Shown piece after piece: positions 6,220-12,435 of a stretch of DNA of 31,722 bases (its first letter is position 1; each line of letters opens with the position of its first letter). Position numbers and translations under genes: made by a program. The notes beneath the pieces are model-generated. The model did not search any database. It saw only the letters and a list, made by a program, of their open reading frames with translations, and was not told where the DNA came from. The stretch is from a virus, in IMG/VR virus record IMGVR_UViG_3300025889_000564, positions 1 to 31,722 of that record; one strand, 5' to 3'.

Positions 6220-6597
6220 ATGAAAACTTCCAAATGGCGTCCGACTCTTCTCCTGCCTCCCGAGGCTGAAAACCAACTCCAAGTGCTCGCCGCGAAACTC
6301 GGCGTGAGCCTTCAGGAAATGATGCGCGACGCCGTAATGTCTCTACTGCGCCCGCAGTCCATGCCGTTGAGCAAAAAAGATGAAGATGTGTTAGCATTTC
6401 TAGGCGACATCACGCTAAACAGCCCGAAAATCGCGGAGTCTATTAGAGATCTAATCGCTAAGTGTGCGGAGGAATACACGGCTCATGGGCACTCTACACT
6501 CGATGAACGAATCGAGACAGAGCTTGGAAAAGCGCAGCGAATTGTGGGTGCGCCTGCGCGAAGTACGAGACGCAATAAGGCGACTCGAGGCGCTTGA
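6220..6597 (+). CDS. Ribbon-helix-helix-like protein, candidate lysogeny repressor
   Basis: A 125-residue plus-strand protein, divergent from the early operon. Residues 7-44 fit ribbon-helix-helix closely: strand RPTLLL, helix PPEAENQLQVLAAKLG, turn VS, helix LQEMMRDAVMSLLR. The C-terminal half is helical and probably oligomerising. No ribosome site precedes ATG 6220, suggesting a leaderless or weakly translated mRNA. Codon use looks less GC-rich than the neighbouring genes. Its position opposite the early operon is where temperate phages carry the repressor, and no CI-like protein was found elsewhere. The repressor role is inference. Confidence 0.6.
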   Translation: MKTSKWRPTLLLPPEAENQLQVLAAKLGVSLQEMMRDAVMSLLRPQSMPLSKKDEDVLAFLGDITLNSPKIAESIRDLIAKCAEEYTAHGHSTLDERIETELGKAQRIVGAPARSTRRNKATRGA

Positions 6598-6646
6598 AAA
6601 GGAGATTCTCGCCCGCCTCGAAAATGAAAAAGCCCCCCGGCGTTAA
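6485..6646 (+). CDS. Small coiled-coil protein overlapping the repressor-like gene
   Basis: A 53-residue frame starting at ATG 6485, preceded by GGAGGAA with 10-base spacing and overlapping the 3' end of the upstream plus-strand gene by 113 bp. The product (ELWVRLREVRDAIRRLEALE in its middle) is a strongly charged helix, predicted coiled coil. Its TAA lies in the loop of the terminator hairpin. The upstream codon ATG 6464 is less well placed. The long overlap leaves open that only one of the two frames is expressed. Confidence 0.5.
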   Translation: MGTLHSMNESRQSLEKRSELWVRLREVRDAIRRLEALEKEILARLENEKAPRR

Positions 6647-6657
6647 CCGGAGGGCTT
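6630..6657 (-). terminator. Leftward intrinsic terminator of the late transcript
   Basis: Arms AAGCCCCCCGG (6630-6640) and CCGGAGGGCTT (6647-6657) pair with one C/A mismatch around the loop CGTTAA. On the minus-strand RNA the stem is followed by CUUUUUCAUUUU, a good U tract; the plus-strand side has none. It would stop late transcription before it runs antisense through the repressor-like gene. The stop codons of both converging genes lie inside the six-base loop. Confidence 0.8.
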
Positions 6658-6888
6658 AGAAAACCACCACAAATCTATCCGCCGCTCGACGGATGGAAAC
6701 CCCCACCCGCCTGGGTGGGAGCATTTCGGAACGCCGCGAGGCACCAGCTCGCGCGCCGCAGCCGCCGCCCGTTTGCGCGCGCAGTCGCAGACGACCGGAG
6801 CGCGACGGTACCAGCGCCAGCCGCATCCGTGGCACTTGGCGCAGCCGACGCGGGCGAGCGCCAGCGGGCTAAAAGGCAGCGACGACAT
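6643..6888 (-). CDS. Small Cys-rich putative zinc-finger protein, last late gene
   Basis: An 81-residue protein with five clustered cysteines: C16, C19 and C22 (CAKCHGCGWRW) and C34, C36 (CDC). This is similar to the zinc knuckles of DnaJ-like and other phage CxxCxGxG proteins. A basic helix follows (ARKRAAAAARELVPRG). The start ATG 6888 overlaps the upstream gene by 20 bp, with only a weak GAGG ahead. The TAA falls in the terminator loop. The role is unknown. The C-terminal part has a less typical composition, so the gene could be degenerate. Confidence 0.55.
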   Translation of the reverse strand: MSSLPFSPLALARVGCAKCHGCGWRWYRRAPVVCDCARKRAAAAARELVPRGVPKCSHPGGWGFPSVERRIDLWWFSKPSG

Positions 6889-7234
6889 CCTCGGCGTCCC
6901 ACGGCACCAGCGGCACCACGCGGCCAGCTTCTACGCGGTAGTCGAGGCCGGGAAGCTGGACGAGGCCGTTTCGCGCCACGGCCAGTCGGCCCTGCGCGTC
7001 GTATGAGCCGTCCGTGTTGCGCGTCAGCCGCACGGGCGCCGGCCGAGCCGCGCGAAGCTCACCGCCAACGATCTCGACGCCAGATCCGAGGCGAAGGCTG
7101 TAGAACTGCCCCGCGCCGTCAACGGCCACGATCTCGGCGGGCGTCTGCGAGCCGCGCCGGAGCTGGCCTCCAGTGATGCGGCTCTGCGCCCAGAGAGCGG
7201 CGGATATAGCGAGGATTGCAATAGCCGTTTTCAC
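6869..7234 (-). CDS. Small predicted secreted protein, fibre cassette B
   Basis: A 121-residue protein from GTG 7234 (GTGA overlap with the gene before; longer frames upstream are shadow). The N-terminus MKTAIAILAISAALWAQ is a typical Sec signal peptide with cleavage near WAQ/S. The mature part is beta-rich: RITGGQLRRGSQTPAEIVAV, LRLGSGVEIVGGEL, VRLTRNTDGSYDAQGRLAVA, ending in VPWDAEDVVAAF. No named domain is recognised. It is the third gene of the cassette of fibre-like protein plus two small secreted proteins, suggesting a joint job outside the cytoplasm or in the periplasm. Confidence 0.65.
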   Translation of the reverse strand: MKTAIAILAISAALWAQSRITGGQLRRGSQTPAEIVAVDGAGQFYSLRLGSGVEIVGGELRAARPAPVRLTRNTDGSYDAQGRLAVARNGLVQLPGLDYRVEAGRVVPLVPWDAEDVVAAF

Positions 7235-7632
7235 TTTTCGGTCCTCGCCGCGTCGAACAGCGCTTTCCGCTTGGCCTCCAGCGCTGCTTTCTTCGCCGAT
7301 AATTCGGCCACATCGGCCTGGGTCGCCGCGCTCGGGTATTGGCTTACAATAGACTCCAGCAGCGAGATGAGATGCGCCTTGGTCAATTCGGCGGCGTTGG
7401 CGTACTTCGGCGTGCATACGGGCGGCGTAGCGGTGTCGCAGGTGGTCTGCGTCGCCATCCATTGCATCAGCGAGTCGAGCCCAGCACTGGCGGCGGTGCC
7501 GGTGATTTTGGCGGTTGTGACAACGCCCGCGTCATCCGTCACGCGAATGATAATCGATGCTTTGGGGGTTTGCGCCTGGAGGCCCAGCGCGAAGATGAGG
7601 AGGGCCGCAGCCCGGATGAGGATGGTGGTCAT
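7231..7632 (-). CDS. Small predicted secreted coiled-coil protein, fibre cassette B
   Basis: A 133-residue protein. ATG 7632 is chosen because it begins the signal peptide MTTILIRAAALLIFALGLQA, with likely cleavage at LQAQ/T. The mature N-terminal part is beta-like (ASIIIRVTDDAGVVTTAKIT) and holds two Cys (TTCDTATPPVCTP), perhaps a disulfide. The C-terminal third (LSAKKAALEAKRKALFDAAR) is a charged coiled coil. It overlaps the next gene as GTGA and lies 17 bp after the fibre-like gene. The presence of a disulfide-capable pair agrees with export. Function unknown. Confidence 0.65.
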   Translation of the reverse strand: MTTILIRAAALLIFALGLQAQTPKASIIIRVTDDAGVVTTAKITGTAASAGLDSLMQWMATQTTCDTATPPVCTPKYANAAELTKAHLISLLESIVSQYPSAATQADVAELSAKKAALEAKRKALFDAARTEK

Positions 7633-7649
7633 GGTTTTTCCTTTATTGG

Positions 7650-9266
7650 TTAGAATGCTGCCAGTGTGGCGCGTTTGATGACGCCGGAAGCCGTGCAAGC
7701 GTAGACATACGATGCGTCCGCCCAGAGAGCACCAGCGGTGCAGGCGTCAGTGGAGGCAGAGGGGGTGGACTGGGATACGACGATTTTGCCGAGGCCGGTG
7801 GAGCCGTCGGTGACTTTGAGGTAACCGGCTGCGGCGCGTCGAAGTCCGATATCCTTAGACCCTGCAAAGCTCACTGTACTCGACCATGCAAGGCCACGGC
7901 TTGAAGCAAACAGCAGGTTATCGGTGGCGTCGAAATCATCCTGCAGCGCCCAGCCGTTATCAATTAAAGACGTGAACCGAGGGCCAAACATGCGCCCGGT
8001 TGATCCGGTAGCAAGAAGCACCGTACCCGCATAATTCTGCCACTCCGTCAGGTTCGTCGTACTCTGCCCTGCTCCGGCGCGGATAACGGCTTTGGTGACG
8101 CCGGTGGTGGCGGTCTGGTCGTAGACGCGTAGCGTGCCGGAGGAGCCGGAGTTGGCGACTTCGAGCTTGTAGTTTCCGTCCGTGGTGCCGCCGATGAGGA
8201 GGTTGCCTGTGGTGCTGGCAAGTCTCATTTTTTCAGAGTTGTTCACCGAAAACTTCAGCGCGTTCGTGCTCGCAGTGTTAATGGACATGTCAATTCCAGC
8301 GACTCCATCAATACCCTGCATCCTTGCCCCGCCAGCAACATCGAGGGTGTATGCTGGACTACACGTCCCCACCCCCAACCGATGATTCGTCGTATCCGCG
8401 CAGATCACGCTATCACTCGTCGGTACCCCCGTTCCCTGGCCAATCCACAGCCGCCCGGATGCCACGGTGGACGACAGCGCGGTTGCGGTGCTGGCGTTGC
8501 CGGTGAGGGCACCGGTGAATCCCGTCGAGGTCACCGACGTAAGCCCGGTGATCGTAGCGGGCAGGGACAGCGTAATCGCTCCCGTCGCCGCCGAAGCCGT
8601 GATCTGGTTGGCCGTGCCGCTGATCGTCGTCGGCAGAGCCGTGCAGGACTCGCTGTTGCCCGAAGCATCGACGCCCAGCGGAAACGTACCAGCCGCGCAG
8701 TTGGTGCCGTTGGCCGCGAGGGCGGTGGCGGTCCCGGCGTTGCCCGCGATATTGGTCGTCCATGCCGGATAACCACCCGACAGCGCCAGCACCTGCCCGT
8801 TGCTGCCAGCCGCCAGCGCGGTTCCCACGCCCGCGGACGAGCCGTAGACCATCGAGCCAGCGGCCAGCGCCAATTGCGACGCCTGGAAGGTCGCCGTCGG
8901 CGTCGGCACGGTCGTCGAGCGCATCGCCCGCACGGTGGTGGTTCCGGTGGCAGGCGTCCACGTCTCGGTCCACGGTGCGCCCTGCGAGGGTATGAAACGC
9001 GCCGAATACGAAGTCCCGCTAGGCGTAATCGAGTCCGTGCAAACCAGCGTCACCGCAAACGCGCCAGCCGTCACCGTGACAGTCCGCCGCCAGCCGGTGA
9101 GCGTGGTACTGCCGGTGTACAGCGGCTGCGCGGAGGCCGGATTGTTCAAGCTGATCTCGACGCGGCCCGTGAAGGCGGTGCCGTCGAAGTTGGTCAGCGT
9201 GTCGCTGATGACGCAGTCGGTCGCGTGGGCTGACAAGGCCAGAAAAAAAAGTGCGAGGAAACGCAT
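7650..9266 (-). CDS. Fibre-like protein with signal peptide (cassette B)
   Basis: A 538-residue protein. The N-terminus MRFLALFFLALSAHATDC is a predicted Sec signal peptide (cleavage near AHA/T). A beta domain follows (about 20-110, DTLTNFDGTAFTGRVEISLN), then long Gly/Ala/Thr/Ser-rich low-complexity stretches typical of trimeric phage fibres (NIAGNAGTATALAANGT, LTGNASTATALSS). The fibre motif HRLGVGTCSPAYTLDVAGGA occurs in the middle. The C-terminus, SASTDACTAGALWADASYVY and on, resembles a terminal module seen in other phage-like fibres. GGAG lies 12 bases upstream of ATG 9266. A virion fibre should not need export, so it is either a secreted adhesin-like product or a fibre with an unusual N-terminus. 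Confidence 0.75.
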   Translation of the reverse strand: MRFLALFFLALSAHATDCVISDTLTNFDGTAFTGRVEISLNNPASAQPLYTGSTTLTGWRRTVTVTAGAFAVTLVCTDSITPSGTSYSARFIPSQGAPWTETWTPATGTTTVRAMRSTTVPTPTATFQASQLALAAGSMVYGSSAGVGTALAAGSNGQVLALSGGYPAWTTNIAGNAGTATALAANGTNCAAGTFPLGVDASGNSESCTALPTTISGTANQITASAATGAITLSLPATITGLTSVTSTGFTGALTGNASTATALSSTVASGRLWIGQGTGVPTSDSVICADTTNHRLGVGTCSPAYTLDVAGGARMQGIDGVAGIDMSINTASTNALKFSVNNSEKMRLASTTGNLLIGGTTDGNYKLEVANSGSSGTLRVYDQTATTGVTKAVIRAGAGQSTTNLTEWQNYAGTVLLATGSTGRMFGPRFTSLIDNGWALQDDFDATDNLLFASSRGLAWSSTVSFAGSKDIGLRRAAAGYLKVTDGSTGLGKIVVSQSTPSASTDACTAGALWADASYVYACTASGVIKRATLAAF

Positions 9267-9347
9267 TTTTTGCTTGATCTCCTTACGATAAGCGGTTAAT
9301 GTATAGACATAGGGCAGCGGCGAACGCGGCCCGAGAGGAGAGAGAAA
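9267..9347 (+). promoter_or_regulatory. Divergent gap with possible moron promoter
   Basis: An 81-bp gap between the minus-strand fibre-like gene and the plus-strand cassette. TATAGA at 9302-9307 is a possible -10 for rightward transcription, but no good -35 lies at proper distance (TTGATC at 9274 is 22 bp away). A strong GAGGAG ribosome site for the 9348 gene lies at its right end. The isolated plus-strand genes would need their own promoter, and this is the only place for it. Confidence 0.3.
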
Positions 9348-9521
9348 ATGGTCAGACTGTACGGCAACACCTACCCGGTAAAAGAAGCTCTCAAGGCTAT
9401 TGGCGCTCGCTGGAACGCCGCCGAAAAAGCCTGGTACGTTCCGTCCAACCAGTCTCTCGTCGCAATGGCAATGATCGAACGCGGCTGCACCGCCGATGAG
9501 TTTTACGGACGCAACAATTAA
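9348..9521 (+). CDS. DUF5710-like small protein (moron cassette)
   Basis: A 57-residue plus-strand protein that starts at ATG 9348 after GAGGAGAGAGAAA. The sequence MVRLYGNTYPVKEALKAIGA followed by RWNAAEKAWYVP matches the compact DUF5710 pattern (LxGxTYPVKdxLKalGgrWnaxxKaWxVP), a small domain found alone or fused to phage and plasmid primase or DNA-handling proteins. It is transcribed against the surrounding late genes, together with two small genes downstream. Family recognition is good; molecular function is not established. Confidence 0.75.
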   Translation: MVRLYGNTYPVKEALKAIGARWNAAEKAWYVPSNQSLVAMAMIERGCTADEFYGRNN

Positions 9522-9535
9522 CCACAGAGGAAACC

Positions 9536-9763
9536 ATGACCACCATCACCCACAACGGAAAACAGGCTCGCTTGCGGGCCGAGATTGGCGAATTCATCAC
9601 CGAAACGCAAGCCAAGCGCGCCCTCAAGGCCATCGGCGGCAAAGGCCATTGGTTTGTTGGCGACAACGGCGTGCAGATTTTCAAACTGCACAACGGCCCG
9701 TTTGTTCTGCGCCAGCTTTCGCCGGATCAGGTCGCCGCCGTGCGGGAGGCGTCCAATGCCTAA
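9536..9763 (+). CDS. Small hypothetical protein (moron cassette)
   Basis: A 75-residue protein from ATG 9536, with GAGG 6 bases ahead and 14 bp after the DUF5710-like gene. Its middle, ETQAKRALKAIGGKGHWFVG, echoes the KEALKAIGARWN segment of the gene before, and a beta hairpin follows (NGVQIFKLHNGPFVLRQL). The two may therefore be distant relatives or partners. The stop overlaps the start of the next gene by 8 bp. Function unknown. Confidence 0.65.
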   Translation: MTTITHNGKQARLRAEIGEFITETQAKRALKAIGGKGHWFVGDNGVQIFKLHNGPFVLRQLSPDQVAAVREASNA

Positions 9764-9926
9764 AGACCCCGCCGCCGTCGCCCTCGGCCGCAAGGGCGGG
9801 CAGGCGAAGGTTAGTAAAGGCCCAACCAAAAGTATGACACCGGAAGAGAAATCCGCTTGGGGCAAGCGGCAAGCGGAGGCCAAGAAAGCCAAGCGGGCAG
9901 CTACCGCAGACGCTCCCAAGCCTTGA
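9756..9926 (+). CDS. Small basic protein with GRKGG motif (moron cassette)
   Basis: A 56-residue protein from ATG 9756, overlapping the previous gene by 8 bp with GGGAGG upstream. It begins MPKDPAAVALGRKGGQAKVS and is Lys/Ala-rich to its end. Short A-x-GRKGGxA proteins are common in phages and bacterial genomes, and the basic character suggests nucleic-acid contact. It ends 26 bp inside the converging minus-strand gene. No terminator is evident. The gene is supported by coupling with its partners. Confidence 0.6.
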   Translation: MPKDPAAVALGRKGGQAKVSKGPTKSMTPEEKSAWGKRQAEAKKAKRAATADAPKP

Positions 9927-10080
9927 CCACATCAGCCCACGCCTTTAAGTCCAGAACGCCGTCCTTCAACCGGGCGGCGTACCCGTTATAGGCCGTTGCG
10001 AATTCGTTCATCCGCGCCTCGTCCACCGGAGCGTGCGGCTGCTCGGCTGCGGCGAGCATCAGCAGTTCGCGCCTCCTCAT
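9901..10080 (-). CDS. Small hypothetical protein (59 aa)
   Basis: The frame starts at ATG 10080 in an ATGA overlap with the HExxH gene and ends at TAG 9901, overlapping the converging plus-strand gene by 26 bp. The product MRRRELLMLAAAEQPHAPVD and onward is helical, with a Trp-containing C-terminus (DLKAWADVVKAWERLR). No family is recognised. It is supported by the coupled start and uninterrupted frame. Confidence 0.55.
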   Translation of the reverse strand: MRRRELLMLAAAEQPHAPVDEARMNEFATAYNGYAARLKDGVLDLKAWADVVKAWERLR

Positions 10081-10364
10081 CGCCGCACCAGAGCCCGCGC
10101 GATGTCGTCAATCCAGGCCTCGTGGCACGGGTCCGTTAGCCCGGTTCGGACGTGCAGTAGCTCATGCACCAGCACTCGCTCCATGTCCGCCCGCAGCCCG
10201 CGCCGGAGCCGCACGGTCCAGACGGGCGATTGTGAGCCGTCGTACTCGGCAAGGCCCAAGCATCCCGGCAGTTCACGTTCCATGAACAGGGCGGGCGGCT
10301 GAACAATGCCGAGGCGTCCGCACCACGCCAGCATCAGCGCTTGCGCGCGGTCGGCTTCTCGCAT
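10077..10364 (-). CDS. Putative HExxH zinc metalloprotease-like small protein
   Basis: A 95-residue protein whose C-terminal half carries VLVHELLHVRTGLTDPCHEA. H67-E68-x-x-H71 is the zincin zinc-binding and catalytic signature, and H81, E82 or D86 could supply the third ligand. The N-terminal part (ALFMERELPGCLGLAEYDGS, VWTVRLRRGL) could form the substrate-binding sheet, as in minimal SprT/Wss1-like folds. The start ATG 10364 follows GGGAGGTGCC. It sits between a winged-helix gene and a small helical gene in the late region. The substrate is unknown; a chance HExxH is possible but the surrounding helix pattern fits. Confidence 0.65.
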   Translation of the reverse strand: MREADRAQALMLAWCGRLGIVQPPALFMERELPGCLGLAEYDGSQSPVWTVRLRRGLRADMERVLVHELLHVRTGLTDPCHEAWIDDIARALVRR

Positions 10365-10597
10365 GGCACCTCCCGGTAATGCGGCACTGGGTAGATTTTG
10401 CCGCCGCTGCGAATACGGAACGCGCGGACCTCGACCAGCCCAGCGGCCACGGCGCGGCGGATTACTTCGGACGCTCTCGGCACCGACTTGCCCGAGTCGG
10501 CGGCAATTTGCGACATTGTGCGCCAGCCATCTGGCACGGCCTCGGCGGCTTTGTCGTCGAGCGCGGCGGCGAGGCGGGCTAGGAGGTTATCAGCCAT
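10334..10597 (-). CDS. Winged-helix DNA-binding protein
   Basis: An 87-residue protein starting at ATG 10597; the track of the same frame further upstream overlaps the phosphoesterase gene and is shadow. Residues about 24-55 (WRTMSQIAADSGKSVPRASE, VIRRAVAAGLVEVRAF) form a standard winged helix-turn-helix, and GGKIYPVPHYR completes the wing. It is probably a transcription regulator or DNA-binding accessory. The start overlaps the upstream gene by 19 bp, and the end overlaps the HExxH gene by 31 bp. Target unknown. Confidence 0.65.
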   Translation of the reverse strand: MADNLLARLAAALDDKAAEAVPDGWRTMSQIAADSGKSVPRASEVIRRAVAAGLVEVRAFRIRSGGKIYPVPHYREVPCEKPTARKR

Positions 10598-11334
10598 CGG
10601 GGGCTCTCCTTCTCGCCGTGGCCGCAGCGCCAATGCAACAGATTCCCAGTGCTGTCGTCGTCGCAATACTCGCCGTAGGCTAGCCCGTGTCCCCATGCGA
10701 GAGTTTGCCGGCGGCGGCGGGCGTATCCCATTTTTCTCGGGTCCGCGCCGAGGCCAACGCAGATTCCCCACGGCGCTCCAATGACCCGCCCGGGGACGAA
10801 CTCCGGCTTGTGGACGTGCGCCATGACCACGTTGTTTCCGCGCCGCATCTCAACGTGGTCGCGAACGGCGTTGACGTTGTACATGAACCCGTGTCCGAAG
10901 TCGGTGTTGCCGAGGGTGAGCCAGCCTGTCTCGATGTCGTAGTGATGGATCTTACACTTGACCGACCCCGCCGCCGCCTGCATATCCGCCCACAGCCGCC
11001 GCGACAGTTCGGACACGATTGCGGATGGATGGTCGATCAGTTCGACCACGCGCGTGTCGTGGTTGCCGAGCATCCAATCACTCGGCTCCATTTCCTTGAT
11101 CCAGTTCAGCGCGGCGCGCACGTCTGGCTCGAGCGGTTCCGCCTCGTCTTTCGTGCCGCGCGCCCCGCCACGCAGGCAGGCGGTGTCGAGAACGTCGCCC
11201 AATTCAATGTGTCGGTCGGGCTTGAAGTCGCGCTTGAACGCGCGGACGTTTCGCTGGTACTCGCGACAGGCATAAACGCTGTGCAGGCACCCCGTCGCCA
11301 TCCACCGCCGCCATCGCCTATTTAGATTGGCCAC
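10579..11334 (-). CDS. Calcineurin-like metallophosphoesterase
   Basis: A 251-residue protein. Motifs are ELGDVLD (44-50), GNHDTR (90-95), FGHGF (146-150) and AHVHKP (172-177), the GD, GNHD, GH and GHxH-type blocks of dimetal phosphoesterases. The first block, normally D-x-H, appears as GCLH (15-18), so the usual Asp is replaced by Cys; related phage enzymes in memory also show a GCxH form. The start is GTG 11334 (17-bp overlap) or ATG 11301. It would hydrolyse a phosphodiester or phosphomonoester. Phages carry such genes near lysis or accessory regions, with unknown substrates. Confidence 0.85.
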   Translation of the reverse strand: MANLNRRWRRWMATGCLHSVYACREYQRNVRAFKRDFKPDRHIELGDVLDTACLRGGARGTKDEAEPLEPDVRAALNWIKEMEPSDWMLGNHDTRVVELIDHPSAIVSELSRRLWADMQAAAGSVKCKIHHYDIETGWLTLGNTDFGHGFMYNVNAVRDHVEMRRGNNVVMAHVHKPEFVPGRVIGAPWGICVGLGADPRKMGYARRRRQTLAWGHGLAYGEYCDDDSTGNLLHWRCGHGEKESPRWLITS

Positions 11335-11614
11335 CGGCCACCGCCTGAAGAATCCACGACGCCAGCCCGCCTACGATGGACGCGACCGCCACCGCAGCCT
11401 TCCACGCTCCGCGCGCCTCGATAGCAGCCATCTCGATGGATGTCAGCCTCTCCTCGCTTTTGCCGACACGGCCATTGAGCCGCGCCAGGTGTTCGCGGAT
11501 CTGTGTTATCTCCTGCCTGATAAGAGCCGATTCCGTTCGGCTTTCCCCTTGCTCGGCAAGAATTCCGTCTAGTTTTTCCGAGAGGCGCTCGAATTGGTCC
11601 AAGGTCAACTCCAT
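11318..11614 (-). CDS. XhlA-like coiled-coil/transmembrane protein, lysis-associated
   Basis: A 98-residue protein. Residues 1-65 form a charged coiled coil (ALIRQEITQIREHLARLNGR), and residues about 72-92 (AAVAVASIVGGLASWILQAV) form one C-terminal transmembrane helix. This is the layout of XhlA/hemolysin-type lysis accessory proteins that work with a holin and endolysin. GGAG precedes ATG 11614. It follows the two-helix membrane protein by 14 bp and lies in the same region as the M15 endolysin. A tail-anchored membrane protein of other function remains possible. Confidence 0.65.
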   Translation of the reverse strand: MELTLDQFERLSEKLDGILAEQGESRTESALIRQEITQIREHLARLNGRVGKSEERLTSIEMAAIEARGAWKAAVAVASIVGGLASWILQAVAGGQSK

Positions 11615-11628
11615 ACAGAGGGTTACTC

Positions 11629-11847
11629 CTACTGCTGGTCGGGGCGAGGCCCGGTTGCTCCCGTTCCGCGCGAGGGCGGCGGGGTGTATAGCCCGTGCAG
11701 GGCAAGTACAGTCTGCAAACTGCCGACGACGAGAATCAGCCAATGGCCGAGCGGGTCATCGGCCAGAAGTCCCTGCGCCTGCGCCCCGTAGACGACTAGG
11801 AACACGAAATGCAGGAACATTTGGATAGGCGCGGGTAGGTGTTTCAT
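11629..11847 (-). CDS. Small two-helix membrane protein, candidate holin
   Basis: A 72-residue protein with two hydrophobic segments, about 9-28 (QMFLHFVFLVVYGAQAQGLL) and 35-54 (HWLILVVGSLQTVLALHGLY), and a short polar Pro/Gly/Arg tail. This is the class II holin layout. ATG 11847 overlaps the upstream stop as ATGA. With the adjacent coiled-coil membrane protein and the endolysin upstream, it is the best holin candidate in the window. Small membrane proteins are hard to classify, so the holin call is contextual. Confidence 0.6.
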   Translation of the reverse strand: MKHLPAPIQMFLHFVFLVVYGAQAQGLLADDPLGHWLILVVGSLQTVLALHGLYTPPPSRGTGATGPRPDQQ

Positions 11848-12020
11848 TTCGGCTCCAACGCGGAGAGTATCCGCTCAACACGCTCCAGCCCCGCGATGCG
11901 GACCAGATCGAACCGCTTGCGGATTTCCGGGTCCATCGTTTCGCGATCCTTTGCGGCCAACTCAATCAGCGCCGTCCCAAACTGCAACGCGGCGACAATC
12001 ACGCCTTCATACGGGAGCAT
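11844..12020 (-). CDS. Small helical hypothetical protein (58 aa)
   Basis: The frame runs from ATG 12020 (GAGG upstream, 14-bp overlap with the gene before) to TGA 11844, overlapping the holin-like start as ATGA. The product begins MLPYEGVIVAALQFGTALIE, is helical, and ends in LERVERILSALEPK. No transmembrane helix or known motif is certain. Tight coupling on both sides supports it as a real gene in the lysis cluster. Confidence 0.6.
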   Translation of the reverse strand: MLPYEGVIVAALQFGTALIELAAKDRETMDPEIRKRFDLVRIAGLERVERILSALEPK

Positions 12021-12435
12021 TGATGCCTCTTTTCCTCAGCGCCTGGCTGATCTTGACGGGGTCGGTTTTCCGCTGGCCAAGTTTGTTCGACAAGACCTCC
12101 CAGCCGTGACCGAACAGACCAACCAGATCCCAGGGGTTCCAGTGGTCGAAGTCAATCTCGTGCCGCCCGTCGTCATGCAGTACGATCTGCGCCGCGCATC
12201 TCCCGCGGGACTCGCGCCAGCCGGCGACCGCCGTATCGCCGTGGTTGCGGTAGTTGGCGGGCTTGAGGTCGCCACGGCTGACGACGTACTTCACCGACTC
12301 GGCCATGTTGAACGACGGCGCGAAGAAGCACCTATCGGCCCGCATCTCGACGGCGTTGCTCAACTCGATTCCAACATGCCGCGCCCACGCGCTGATGTTC
12401 GCGTAGCAGCGCATTTTCGGGGTGAGGTGCTTCAC
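12007..12435 (-). CDS. Hypothetical late protein (142 aa)
   Basis: GTG 12435 is chosen because it overlaps the upstream stop as GTGA with GGGGGAA upstream; the longer frame to 12660 is shadow. The product starts MKHLTPKMRCYANISAWARH and includes GRCAAQIVLHDDGRHEIDFD and HWNPWDLVGLFGHGWEVLSN. The alternating hydrophobic pattern and conserved-looking Asp/His/Trp positions suggest a folded, possibly enzymatic domain, but no family is recognised. It lies between the 161-residue protein and the lysis membrane proteins. Confidence 0.6.
   Translation of the reverse strand: MKHLTPKMRCYANISAWARHVGIELSNAVEMRADRCFFAPSFNMAESVKYVVSRGDLKPANYRNHGDTAVAGWRESRGRCAAQIVLHDDGRHEIDFDHWNPWDLVGLFGHGWEVLSNKLGQRKTDPVKISQALRKRGINAPV

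Noticed and set aside
8382-9233. Long plus-strand open frame (283 codons) opposite the fibre-like gene
   Set aside because: Arg/Gly/His-rich shadow typical of GC-rich DNA, with no ribosome site or domain; the minus-strand frame encodes a clear fibre-like protein.
9348-9926. Toxin-antitoxin system
   Set aside because: DUF5710 and the partner proteins show no toxin or antitoxin motif; the three-gene order alone is not enough.
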